The notes beneath the pieces are model-generated. The model searched no databases. It was given only the letters and a program-made list of their open reading frames with translations, and had not been told where the DNA came from. From Mycolicibacterium sp. J2 (GTDB lineage: Bacteria; Actinomycetota; Actinomycetes; Mycobacteriales; Mycobacteriaceae): a stretch of DNA of 64,000 bases. The stretch lies in contig NZ_JAPFPY010000022.1 of NCBI RefSeq assembly GCF_026240945.1, positions 45,691-109,690 of the forward strand, given 5' to 3'. Position numbers and translations under genes: made by a program. This document shows positions 50,291 to 58,252 of the stretch, one piece after another (the stretch's first letter is position 1; every line of letters begins with the position of its first letter).

Positions 50291-51019
50291 GTGCAAGCTC
50301 GCACCGGCAAGCTCATCGGCGGCATCGTCGCATCGGCGGCGGTCGCCCTCTCGGTAGCGGTGACGGCCCACGCCGACCCCACCCCCACCATCACCGCACC
50401 CGTCCCCACGCCGCAGGGCCCCGGCTGCGACGCCGGGATCAAGGCCGTGGCGTCGGGTCCGGGCTCGCTGAACAGCCTCGTCAACGAGACGTCGTCGGCC
50501 GCGCTGGCCGCCATCCCGGAGATCTCGACGTTCAGCCAGGCCGTCTCGGGTCAGCTCAACCCCGCGGTGAACGTGGCCAGCGTGCTGGACAACGGCCCCT
50601 ACGTGGTGTTCGCGCCGAGCAATGACGCCTTCGCCAAGCTGGATCCGGCGACGCTGGACGCCATCAAGGCCGATCCGGCCAAGCTGACCGCGCTGGTCTA
50701 CTACCACATGGTGCTCGGCATCCTGGGGCCCGACGATATCCACGGCACCATGTACACCCAGCAGGGCAAGCCCGTCGTGGTGAAGGGCAAGGGCGGTGAT
50801 ATCACCGTCAACGATGCCAAGGTGACCTGCGGTGGCATCAAGTCCGAGAACATGCGGATCTACATCATCGACACGGTGCTCGACCCGGCCACCGCGCCCG
50901 AAGGCGTTACCCCGAGCTCGGTCACGTCGACCGAGACGACCTCGGCGCCCGCCACCACCTCGACGACGACTACGGCGACCACAACGGCGACCACGACGGC
51001 TCCCGCGCCGGCCGCCTGA
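50291..51019 (+). CDS. Secreted fasciclin-domain protein (MPT70/MPT83-like)
   Basis: This 242-residue protein has a signal peptide (VQARTGKLIGGIVAS, a hydrophobic core, cleavage likely after AHA) and one fasciclin (FAS1) domain (about 50-205) with YVVFAPSNDAFAKLD, YYHMVLGIL and MRIYIIDTVLDP. A Thr/Ser/Ala-rich tail of about 30 residues follows. It is related to the secreted antigens MPT70 and MPT83. There is no lipobox Cys, so it resembles MPT70 more than the lipoprotein MPT83. GGAGGAA at 50279-50285 fixes the GTG start. Confidence 0.88.
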   Translation: MQARTGKLIGGIVASAAVALSVAVTAHADPTPTITAPVPTPQGPGCDAGIKAVASGPGSLNSLVNETSSAALAAIPEISTFSQAVSGQLNPAVNVASVLDNGPYVVFAPSNDAFAKLDPATLDAIKADPAKLTALVYYHMVLGILGPDDIHGTMYTQQGKPVVVKGKGGDITVNDAKVTCGGIKSENMRIYIIDTVLDPATAPEGVTPSSVTSTETTSAPATTSTTTTATTTATTTAPAPAA

Positions 51020-51030
51020 CACACCGCGAC

Positions 51031-51078
51031 ACTGAAGCCAGGGACGGAATCCGTACAGGATCCGTCCCTGGCTTCAGT
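51031..51078. terminator. Bidirectional hairpin terminator
   Basis: ACTGAAGCCAGGGACGGA (51031-51048) pairs perfectly with TCCGTCCCTGGCTTCAGT (51061-51078) around a 12-base loop. The 18-pair stem lies between the convergent fasciclin and acyl-CoA dehydrogenase genes. Confidence 0.85.
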
Positions 51079-51103
51079 TTCGGTGCTTATCGGCGCGGCT
51101 TAC

Positions 51104-51155
51104 AGACCACGCCGGCGGTGCCGGCTCATAGACCACGCCGGCGGTGCCGGCTCAT
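51104..51155. repeat. 26-base tandem duplication at the acyl-CoA dehydrogenase stop
   Basis: AGACCACGCCGGCGGTGCCG followed by GCTCAT occurs twice in tandem, at 51104-51129 and 51130-51155. The second copy holds the minus-strand stop codon of the acyl-CoA dehydrogenase (51152-51154). The repeat lies next to the 18-pair hairpin. Confidence 0.9.
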
Positions 51156-52295
51156 AAACCCAGGTCCCTGCCGATGATCTCTTTCATGATCTCGGTGGTG
51201 CCACCGTAGATCGTCTGGATCCGGACATCGACATAGTCCTTGGCGACCCGGTATTCGTTCATATAACCGTACCCACCGTGCAACTGCAGGCAGGCGTCGA
51301 CGACCTTCTTGCCCAGTTCGGTGCACCACCACTTGGCCTTGGCGGCCTCGACGGCGGTCAGCTCCTTGTCGACGACGGCCCGCAGGCAGCGGTCGACGTA
51401 CTGCTCGGCGATGTCGAGTTCGGTCTCCAACTCGGCCATCACGAAGCGGCTGTTCTGAAAACTGCCGATGGGCTGACCGAAAGCCTTGCGGTCCTTGACG
51501 TATTGCAGCGTCTCGGTGAAGGTGGCACGCGCCCCGGCAACACCGGCGATGGCGATCGACAGCCGCTCCGAAGGCAGGTTCTCCATCAGGTGGTAGAAGC
51601 CCCTGTCTTCTTTGCCGAGCAGGTTAGCCGCGGGGACGCGAACGTCCTCGAAATGCAGCTCGGCGGTATCGGCGGCGTGCTGGCCCATCTTGTCCAGCTT
51701 GCGACCGCGGGTGAAACCCTCCATGTCCCGTTCGACGACCAGCAGCGAGAAGCCCTTGTGGCCGGCTTCGGGATCGGTGCGAGCCACCACGACCACCAGG
51801 TCGGAGTTGATGCCGGCGGAGATGAACGTCTTGGCGCCGTTGACGATCCAGTCGTCACCGTCGCGCACCGCGGTGGTGCGGATACCGGCCAGATCGCTTC
51901 CGGCGCCGGGCTCGCTCATGGCGATGGCGCCGATCAACTCACCGCTGGCGAAGCCGGGCATCCAGCGGTCCAGCTGCTCCTTGGTGGCCAGGTTCTTGAA
52001 GTACGGACCGACGATGTCGTTCTGCAGGCTCACGCCGGGGCAGGCCAGTCCGAACTTGGCGAACTCCTCGACGATGACGGCGTTGAAGCGGAAGTCGTCG
52101 ACTCCCCCCGCCGCCGTACTCCTCGGGCATGTTGAAGCCGATCAGGCCGTAATTGCCTGCGGCCACATAGGCTTCGCGGTCGACCAGCCGATTGGCCTCC
52201 CACTTCTCGACGTTGGGCAGACATTCCTTCTCCAGGAATTGCCTGGCGGTCTCGCGGAGCTGCTCGTGCTCGGTTTCGAAAACCAGTCTCTTCAT
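51152..52295 (-). pseudogene. Acyl-CoA dehydrogenase with a one-base frameshift in a C6 run
   Basis: Read from the ATG at 52295, the N-terminus (MKRLVFETEHEQLRETARQF) runs to EEYGGGG and then leaves frame. From about 52105 the other frame continues with VDDFRFNAVIVEEFAKFG and the rest of the enzyme. One extra base in the C6 run at 52104-52109 explains it, and with five C the protein would be about 380 residues. The repaired enzyme is an LCAD/IVD-type dehydrogenase: MSEPGAGSDLAGIRT, the helix Glu in TFTETLQYV, and YGGTTEIMKEIIGR. It ends an operon with a hydratase and a thiolase. A sequencing error or real slippage cannot be told apart here. Confidence 0.8.
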
Positions 52296-52305
52296 ATCTT
52301 TTCGC

Positions 52306-53094
52306 TTACTTCGCTTTCCAGACGGGCTCGCGCTTCTGCGCGAAGGCCAGCGGTCCTTCCTGGGCATCCTCGGTTTTGAGCAGGGTGGCGAACTCCCCGA
52401 AGGTCTGCTTCCAGAATGGTTCGTCGGCGCCGACGATGCCGTCGATGGCGCCGTAGGACACCCGCTTGCTGGCCCGAACGGCCAACGGGGCGTTCACCGT
52501 GATGCGTTCGGCCAGTTCCAGCGCCGCGTCGACGACGGCACCGTCGGGCACCACCTGGTTGATCAGGCCCCACTTCAGCGCGTCGGCCGAGGACAGCGGT
52601 TCCCCGGTGTAGATCAGCTCCAGGGCCACCTTCTTGGGCAGCTGCTGCACGATGCGGAACACCCCGCCGGCACCGGCGATCAGACCCCGCTTCACCTCGG
52701 GCAGTCCGAATTTCGCGCGCTCCTCGGCCACCACCAGATCGCTGGCCAAGGCCAGCTCGGTGCCGCCACCCAGGGCGGTGCCGTTGACGGCCGCGATGGT
52801 CGGCTTGTCGATGAAGTGCCGCACGTATCCGGCGAAGCCCCACTCCGGGTGGTCGGGGTGGAACAGATTCTCCCCGCGCGAGATGGCCTTGAGATCCGCT
52901 CCGGCGCAGAAGGATTTGTCCCCGGCACCGGTGAGGATGACGGCCCGGACGTCGGAATCGTCCTGCGCCGCCGCCAATGCGTCACCGACGCCGATGGACA
53001 CCGATGCGTTGACCGCGTTGCGGGCGTCGGGTCGGTTGATGGTGATGATCGAGATGTTGCCCTTGCGCTCGACCAGCGCGCCCGGCTCGGTCAC
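52306..53094 (-). CDS. Enoyl-CoA hydratase/isomerase family protein
   Basis: This 262-residue crotonase-fold protein has GDKSFCAGADLKAISRG near residue 58, VNGTALGGGTELALASD near 105 and LPEVKRGLIAGAGGVFRI, which holds the Glu of hydratases. It is probably an enoyl-CoA hydratase. The GTG start overlaps the thiolase stop (GTGA at 53091-53094), and the dehydrogenase start is 11 bases beyond its stop. It is thus the middle gene of a thiolase/hydratase/dehydrogenase operon. The unrepaired downstream frame does not affect this gene. Confidence 0.87.
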   Translation of the reverse strand: MTEPGALVERKGNISIITINRPDARNAVNASVSIGVGDALAAAQDDSDVRAVILTGAGDKSFCAGADLKAISRGENLFHPDHPEWGFAGYVRHFIDKPTIAAVNGTALGGGTELALASDLVVAEERAKFGLPEVKRGLIAGAGGVFRIVQQLPKKVALELIYTGEPLSSADALKWGLINQVVPDGAVVDAALELAERITVNAPLAVRASKRVSYGAIDGIVGADEPFWKQTFGEFATLLKTEDAQEGPLAFAQKREPVWKAK

Positions 53095-54236
53095 AGCAGT
53101 TCCAGGATGGTGGCGTTGGCCTGGCCGCCACCCTCGCACATGGTCTGTAAACCGTACTGAATGTTGTTGTCCCGCATGTGGTACAGCAACGTGGTCAGGA
53201 TGCGAGCGCCGGATCCGCCGAGCGGGTGGCCCAGCGCGATGGCACCGCCATTGGGGTTGAGCTTATTCTCGTCGGCGCCGATGTCCTTCAGCCACGCCAT
53301 GGGCACCGGGGCGAAGGCCTCGTTCACCTCGAACGCGCCGATCTGGTCCAGGCTCAGGCCCGACTTGGCCAGTGCCTTCTGGGTGGCCGGAATGGGCGCG
53401 GTCAGCATGATGACGGGGTCGGCACCGGCCAGCACCGCGGTGTGCACCTTGGCGATCGGGTTGAGCCCCAGCTCTTTTGCCTTCTCCGCCGAGGTGATCA
53501 ACAGCGCGGCCGAGCCATCGGAGATCTGGCTGGAGTTACCGGCGTGGATGACACCGTCCTCCTTGAAGGCGGGCTTGATGGCGGCCATGGATTCGACGGT
53601 GCCGCCGCGACGGATGCCACCGTCCTCCAAGACCACGTTGCCCTCGGCGTCCTTGATGCCGACAATCTGATCCTTGAACGCACCGGAATCCTGTGCCGCG
53701 GCCGCCTTTTCGTGCGACCGCAGGGAGAACTCGTCGAGCTGGGTGCGCGACAGGCCCCACTGCTCGGCGATCATCTCCGCACCGACGCCCTGGTTGGGCG
53801 TCTGGTCGTAGCGCGCCCGGAAGGCCTCCGGGTAGGGATGGCCACCGTTGGCCAGCGAGGAGCCCATCGGGGTACGCGACATCGACTCGACACCACCGGC
53901 GACGACGACGTCGTAGTGCCCGGCCACCACGCCGGCGACGGCGAAGTGCAGCGACTGCTGACTGGATCCGCACTGCCGGTCGACGGTCACGCCGGGCACG
54001 GTCTCAGGCCACCCGGCGGCCAGCACCGCGGTGCGGGCGATGTCGAGGGCCTGTTCGCCGGCCTGCATCACGCAGCCCCAGATGACGTCGTCGACGAGGG
54101 CGGGGTCGATGCCGGCCCGTTGCACGAGACCGTTGAGGACCTGAGCCGACAGGTCCGCGGGGTGCACACCCGACAGGGCGCCGTTGCGCTTCCCGACCGG
54201 GGAGCGCACCGCCTCGACGATGACCGCTTCTGCCAT
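53091..54236 (-). CDS. Acetyl-CoA C-acyltransferase (thiolase)
   Basis: This 381-residue thiolase has the acyl-enzyme Cys at residue 89 in DRQCGSSQQS, the second active-site Cys in QTMCEGGGQAN near the C-terminus and the His in GAIALGHPLGGSGAR. It would cleave 3-oxoacyl-CoA, completing the cycle with its operon partners. It starts at the ATG at 54236. The divergent GntR-type gene and the operator at 54298-54324 suggest regulated fatty-acid or branched-acid degradation. Confidence 0.9.
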   Translation of the reverse strand: MAEAVIVEAVRSPVGKRNGALSGVHPADLSAQVLNGLVQRAGIDPALVDDVIWGCVMQAGEQALDIARTAVLAAGWPETVPGVTVDRQCGSSQQSLHFAVAGVVAGHYDVVVAGGVESMSRTPMGSSLANGGHPYPEAFRARYDQTPNQGVGAEMIAEQWGLSRTQLDEFSLRSHEKAAAAQDSGAFKDQIVGIKDAEGNVVLEDGGIRRGGTVESMAAIKPAFKEDGVIHAGNSSQISDGSAALLITSAEKAKELGLNPIAKVHTAVLAGADPVIMLTAPIPATQKALAKSGLSLDQIGAFEVNEAFAPVPMAWLKDIGADENKLNPNGGAIALGHPLGGSGARILTTLLYHMRDNNIQYGLQTMCEGGGQANATILELL

Positions 54237-54297
54237 GAACTTCTCCTTCGAAGTGTGCGAGGGGACTTAAAATGCAACCTAGAACAGAAGGTTTACT

Positions 54298-54324
54298 AGG
54301 TCAACCTACTGGTTGGTAGACCTA
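54298..54324. promoter_or_regulatory. Tandem GntR/FadR-type boxes
   Basis: AGGT-CA-ACCT (54298-54307) is a perfect short palindrome. GGT-AG-ACC (54315-54322) within TGGTAGACCTA is a second box nearby. Both fit the TGGT-n-ACCA style of FadR operators and lie between the divergent thiolase (54236) and regulator (54398) genes. Confidence 0.5.
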
Positions 54325-54397
54325 CGGCGACGCGGCGATGGCCGCCGACATGGTTTACTGAGTTCACTAGCTCGCCAGAAGATGCGCAGGAGGCAAG

Positions 54398-55195
54398 GTG
54401 GCACCGTCCACCCCGTTATCGCCGATGATCGGCCCGAACGCCGTGCCATCGACGACCGGCGCCCCCATCCGGAGCCCGAAGACCGCCGAACTCGTCGCAG
54501 GCACGCTACGCCGGATGGTGGTCGACGGCCAGCTCAAGGACGGCGACTTCCTGCCCAACGAGGCCGAACTGATGGCGCACTTCGGGGTGAGTCGCCCCAC
54601 CCTGCGGGAAGCGGTCCGCGTGCTGGAGTCCGAGCGGCTGGTCGAGGTGCGCCGCGGTTCCCGCACCGGCGCCCGGGTCCGGGTGCCGGGCCCGGAGATC
54701 GTCGCCCGGCCGGCCGGGCTGCTGCTGGAGCTGTCGGGCGCGACCATCGCCGACGTGATGACCGCGCGCTCGGGTATCGAACCGATGGCGGTGCGGCTGC
54801 TGACCGAATCGGGGAACACCGCGGCGTTCGACGAGCTGGAGACGATGCTCACCGAATACGTCCCATCCGGACGGGAGACCGGCCGGATGGCCGAGACCAC
54901 CGGTGATTTCCACCGCCGGATGGTGGAGCTGTCCGGTAACGCGACGCTGACCATCATCGCGGGCATGCTGCACGAGATCACGGTGCGGCACACCGCCTTC
55001 GCGATGAAGGAGAACCGCCCGATGTCCAAGTCGGACTACGACCTGCTGATGCGGTCGTACAAGCGGTTGATGACGTTGATGCGCTCGGGCGACGGTGAGG
55101 GGGCCGAGGCGCATTGGCGCAAGCACCTGGACACCGCCCGCGACCTGTTGCTGAAGGGTATGGAGACGGTCAAGGTCCGCGATGTGATGGGCTAG
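54398..55195 (+). CDS. FadR-type GntR regulator with FCD domain
   Basis: This 265-residue regulator has a GntR winged helix (LVAGTLRRMVVDGQLKDG, LMAHFGVSRPTLREAV) and an FCD effector domain (about 100-250) with TGDFHRRMVELSGN and a C-terminal HWRKHLDTAR, the latter carrying metal-ligand His typical of FCD domains. AGGAGG at 54388 fixes the GTG start. It probably represses the divergent thiolase operon in response to an acyl-CoA or carboxylic acid. Its stop overlaps the convergent amidohydrolase stop in CTAG. Confidence 0.87.
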   Translation: MAPSTPLSPMIGPNAVPSTTGAPIRSPKTAELVAGTLRRMVVDGQLKDGDFLPNEAELMAHFGVSRPTLREAVRVLESERLVEVRRGSRTGARVRVPGPEIVARPAGLLLELSGATIADVMTARSGIEPMAVRLLTESGNTAAFDELETMLTEYVPSGRETGRMAETTGDFHRRMVELSGNATLTIIAGMLHEITVRHTAFAMKENRPMSKSDYDLLMRSYKRLMTLMRSGDGEGAEAHWRKHLDTARDLLLKGMETVKVRDVMG

Positions 55196-56418
55196 CGGAC
55201 CGACGCACCCAGCCAGGTCCGCGCGGCGACGGTCAGCGCCTCGACCCCCGTCGTCAGCGTCGGCTCCAGCACCGGCGCGAATTCCGGAGCGTGATTCGTC
55301 GGCGGCAGTTCACCTTTCGCGAAGGCATCGGTGAAGGTCCGCGCGTCCACCCCGCCCCAGAACCAGAACACCGTCGGCACCCCGATGGCGTTGCCGAACA
55401 CCCCGACGTCCTCGCTGGCCGACAGCGGCGGCAGCGGCCACACCTTGTCCGCACCGAAATGCGCGCGTAGGGCCGCGACGGTCTTCTCGGTCGCGGCCGG
55501 CTCGCTGATCAGGACCGGCGCCGTCACCGTCCAGTCGAAATCCGGTTCGCGGGGAGCGTTCGAGGCGGCCGCCTCGGCGCGCACGATCCGCTGCACCGCC
55601 GCCTTCACCGCGTCCCGCACATGCTCGGAGAAGGTGCGCAGATTGATGCCCAGCTCGGCGGTGTCCGGGATGACGTTCTCCTTGGTGCCGGCCTGCAGCC
55701 GGCCGACCGTGACCACCGCCTGCTCGTGCGGCGGCACCTCACGCGCCACGATGCCCTGCAACCGCAGCACCACCGCCGCGGCCATCACCACCGGGTCGAT
55801 GGTGTTCTCCGGCGACGATCCGTGTCCGCCCCGGCCGTGCAGCGTCACCTCCACCGAATCGGTGCCGGCCATGATCGGGCCGGTGCCGAAGCCGAGCACG
55901 CCGGCCGGCAGCGGGCCGACGTGCTGGCCGATGACGACGGCCGGCCGGGGAAACCGGTCGAACAACCCGTCGTCGAGCATCGCCTGGGCACCGCTGGCCA
56001 GTTCCTCGGCCGGCTGAAACACCGCCAGCACGGTGCCACACCACTGGTCGCGGGTGGCCGCCAGTGCGTGCACCGCGCCGACCAGGGCGGCGGTGTGCAT
56101 GTCATGCCCACAGGCATGCGCCACCGGTACCTGCCGGCCGGCGGCGTCGGTCACGGTTTTGGTGCTGGCATAGGGCAATCCGGTGTTCTCCCGGACCGGG
56201 AGCGCGTCCATATCGGCGCGCAGCATGACCACCGGGCCATCCCCGTTGCGCAGCACCGCGACCACGCCGGTGCCGCCGACGCCCGCGGTGATCTCGGCTC
56301 CGCTGCCGTCGACCGCGGCGATCACCCGCTCCGCGGTGGCGTGCTCCTGCCTCGACAGTTCGGGGTCGCTGTGCAGCGTGCGGTACAGGTCGGCCAGGGC
56401 TCCGGCATCGATCGCCAT
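55192..56418 (-). CDS. M20D-type amidohydrolase
   Basis: This 408-residue metallopeptidase-like amidohydrolase has HACGHDMHTAALVGA (metal ligands), QPAEELASGAQAMLDDG, and GRGGHGSSP in the lid domain. It belongs to the hippurate/IAA-amino-acid hydrolase family and would cleave N-acyl amino acids. It is the last gene of an operon with DUF3556 and a fatty acyl-AMP ligase (gap 16 bases), an association that suggests turnover of an N-acyl lipid. Confidence 0.87.
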   Translation of the reverse strand: MAIDAGALADLYRTLHSDPELSRQEHATAERVIAAVDGSGAEITAGVGGTGVVAVLRNGDGPVVMLRADMDALPVRENTGLPYASTKTVTDAAGRQVPVAHACGHDMHTAALVGAVHALAATRDQWCGTVLAVFQPAEELASGAQAMLDDGLFDRFPRPAVVIGQHVGPLPAGVLGFGTGPIMAGTDSVEVTLHGRGGHGSSPENTIDPVVMAAAVVLRLQGIVAREVPPHEQAVVTVGRLQAGTKENVIPDTAELGINLRTFSEHVRDAVKAAVQRIVRAEAAASNAPREPDFDWTVTAPVLISEPAATEKTVAALRAHFGADKVWPLPPLSASEDVGVFGNAIGVPTVFWFWGGVDARTFTDAFAKGELPPTNHAPEFAPVLEPTLTTGVEALTVAARTWLGASVR

Positions 56419-56433
56419 ATCCGACAGTCTCGT

Positions 56434-58167
56434 CTACGGCCGCGTCACCCCGTACACCGGCACGTCATGCTCCCAGGGCTGGCGGACCACCATGTCGGCC
56501 ACCTTGACGTATCCCGACTCGAACTGCCCGGTGGCGGCGTCGACGAGACGGTACTGCTGGGTCTGGCGGTGGATCGGTTGGGCGTCGAGCATGACGACGC
56601 GCACCTCGCCGGGTTCGAAATGGCAGCGCGCCTGCAGGGCGGCCACCAACTGTTCGTTGCTCATGTGGCCGTCACCGAAGTTCCAGCCGATGGCGGTGGA
56701 GACGATGCGCTCACCGTCGGTCAGGGTGTAGTCGTCCTCGTTGTGGCCGGCCATCGCCCGCTGTGCCAGGGTGAACAGCGCCCGGCCGTGAGTGTTGAAG
56801 GAGCGGAACGCGTAACCCATGTAGAGCGGGATCTGCGCGGCCTCCTTGCTGCCGTAGAACCGTTCCAGCTGCGCGGCGGGCATGCTGGCGATGGCGACGA
56901 CGCCCTTGGCGATCTTCTCGTCGGCCGACGGTTTGATGCACCACAACGAGGTGTCCCAGTTGCCGGCGTAGTACCGCATGCCCGGTAGGAAGGACACCTT
57001 GCGCGGGAACAGGTTACCCACCGCGACCGTGCCCGCGACGACCACGAAAAGCACGATGGGCCAAGGGCTTTGGAGATCACCGAGGCCTATCCCGGCCTGC
57101 CCGACGAACAACGTCAGCACCGAGAACATCATGAAGACGTTCCACCCCAGCGGCACGCCCATCGGGATCGAACTCAGGATGCCGAAATGGAAACACAGCA
57201 TGATGAAGGCAGCGCACGCGGTCACCCAGCCGCCGTGCGAGAAGAACAGCACCAGGGGCACCAATCCCTCGACGGCGGTGGAGAAGTGGGCCAGGAAACG
57301 GGACGGCGGGCCGGGTCGCAGATCGTCGGGGAAGTGCTCGAAGAACCGGCGTTTGATCCAGCGCGGCCGGAACACCGGGTTGTTGCTCATCATCGTGGAG
57401 ATGACGAACGGGAAGTGCTTGTTGAGTTTCGAGGTCGCCGCACCCAGCCAGATGACCAGACAGACCAGCTTGGCCGCGATGACGATATCGGCGCCGACGA
57501 ACAGGAAACACACCGCCAGCGACCCGTACACCTCGCCGCGCGCGGCCAGGAAGATCACCTTGTCGCGCAACCCGGCCACGGCCAGCAGGCCGATGATGGT
57601 GGCGGTCTGCCACACCGGCAGAACGCCGACGGCGGAGCCGAGTTCGGGGATGGGGCCGGTGCCATCGGAAAATATCGCGAAGACCAACACCACCAGCAGC
57701 GCGCCGTACAGTGCGACATCGACCGGGGTCCGGGTGTCACCGGCGGTCAGCGGGATGCGGCCCGGCCACGGCGGCAGCCGAATGGTCTTGGGCCGCAACC
57801 AGTACAGGATCGACCCCATCGGCGGGAAGAACCGGTTGTTCAGCGGACCGAAGCCGCAGCCCAGGCCCACCACCTCGAAGAGCATCGTGTAGAAGACGAT
57901 CTTCTGATACACGATGGGCTCGGCGTACCAGTGCGAGACATCGAAGAACCCGGCCGACCCGCCCAGCCCGGACGTCGTCCAGACCACCATCCAGCCGCCC
58001 AGGATGTAGGCCAGGATCTTCACGACATAGAACAGGTGCAGCGCCACCGGGGTGCCGAAACCGACCTCGGCCCAGTGCCGGGCCATCGGGATGATCCTCT
58101 CGGAGCGGCTGCCCTTGCTCCATTCCTCGAAATCGATCTGCGGAGTTTCCTGCTTCAGAAAGCCCAT
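56434..58167 (-). CDS. DUF3556-family integral membrane protein
   Basis: This 577-residue protein has about ten membrane helices between residues 45 and 400 and a soluble C-terminal domain of about 150 residues. It matches the mycobacterial DUF3556 family of unknown function (GFGTPVALHLFYVVKILAY, ILYWLRPKTIRLPPWPGRIP, SSIPMGVPLGWNVFMMF). I chose the ATG at 58167 because upstream residues resemble no membrane protein. It lies 85 bases downstream of a fatty acyl-AMP ligase gene, so it may act on or export the ligase product. Confidence 0.82.
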   Translation of the reverse strand: MGFLKQETPQIDFEEWSKGSRSERIIPMARHWAEVGFGTPVALHLFYVVKILAYILGGWMVVWTTSGLGGSAGFFDVSHWYAEPIVYQKIVFYTMLFEVVGLGCGFGPLNNRFFPPMGSILYWLRPKTIRLPPWPGRIPLTAGDTRTPVDVALYGALLVVLVFAIFSDGTGPIPELGSAVGVLPVWQTATIIGLLAVAGLRDKVIFLAARGEVYGSLAVCFLFVGADIVIAAKLVCLVIWLGAATSKLNKHFPFVISTMMSNNPVFRPRWIKRRFFEHFPDDLRPGPPSRFLAHFSTAVEGLVPLVLFFSHGGWVTACAAFIMLCFHFGILSSIPMGVPLGWNVFMMFSVLTLFVGQAGIGLGDLQSPWPIVLFVVVAGTVAVGNLFPRKVSFLPGMRYYAGNWDTSLWCIKPSADEKIAKGVVAIASMPAAQLERFYGSKEAAQIPLYMGYAFRSFNTHGRALFTLAQRAMAGHNEDDYTLTDGERIVSTAIGWNFGDGHMSNEQLVAALQARCHFEPGEVRVVMLDAQPIHRQTQQYRLVDAATGQFESGYVKVADMVVRQPWEHDVPVYGVTRP

Positions 58168-58252
58168 GCGAGTCAGATTAGAACGTGTTCCAGTTCGACG
58201 GAAATACTTCCCCGAAACACGTCGTCCGATGCCCCTGCCAGCGCGGCTGCAC

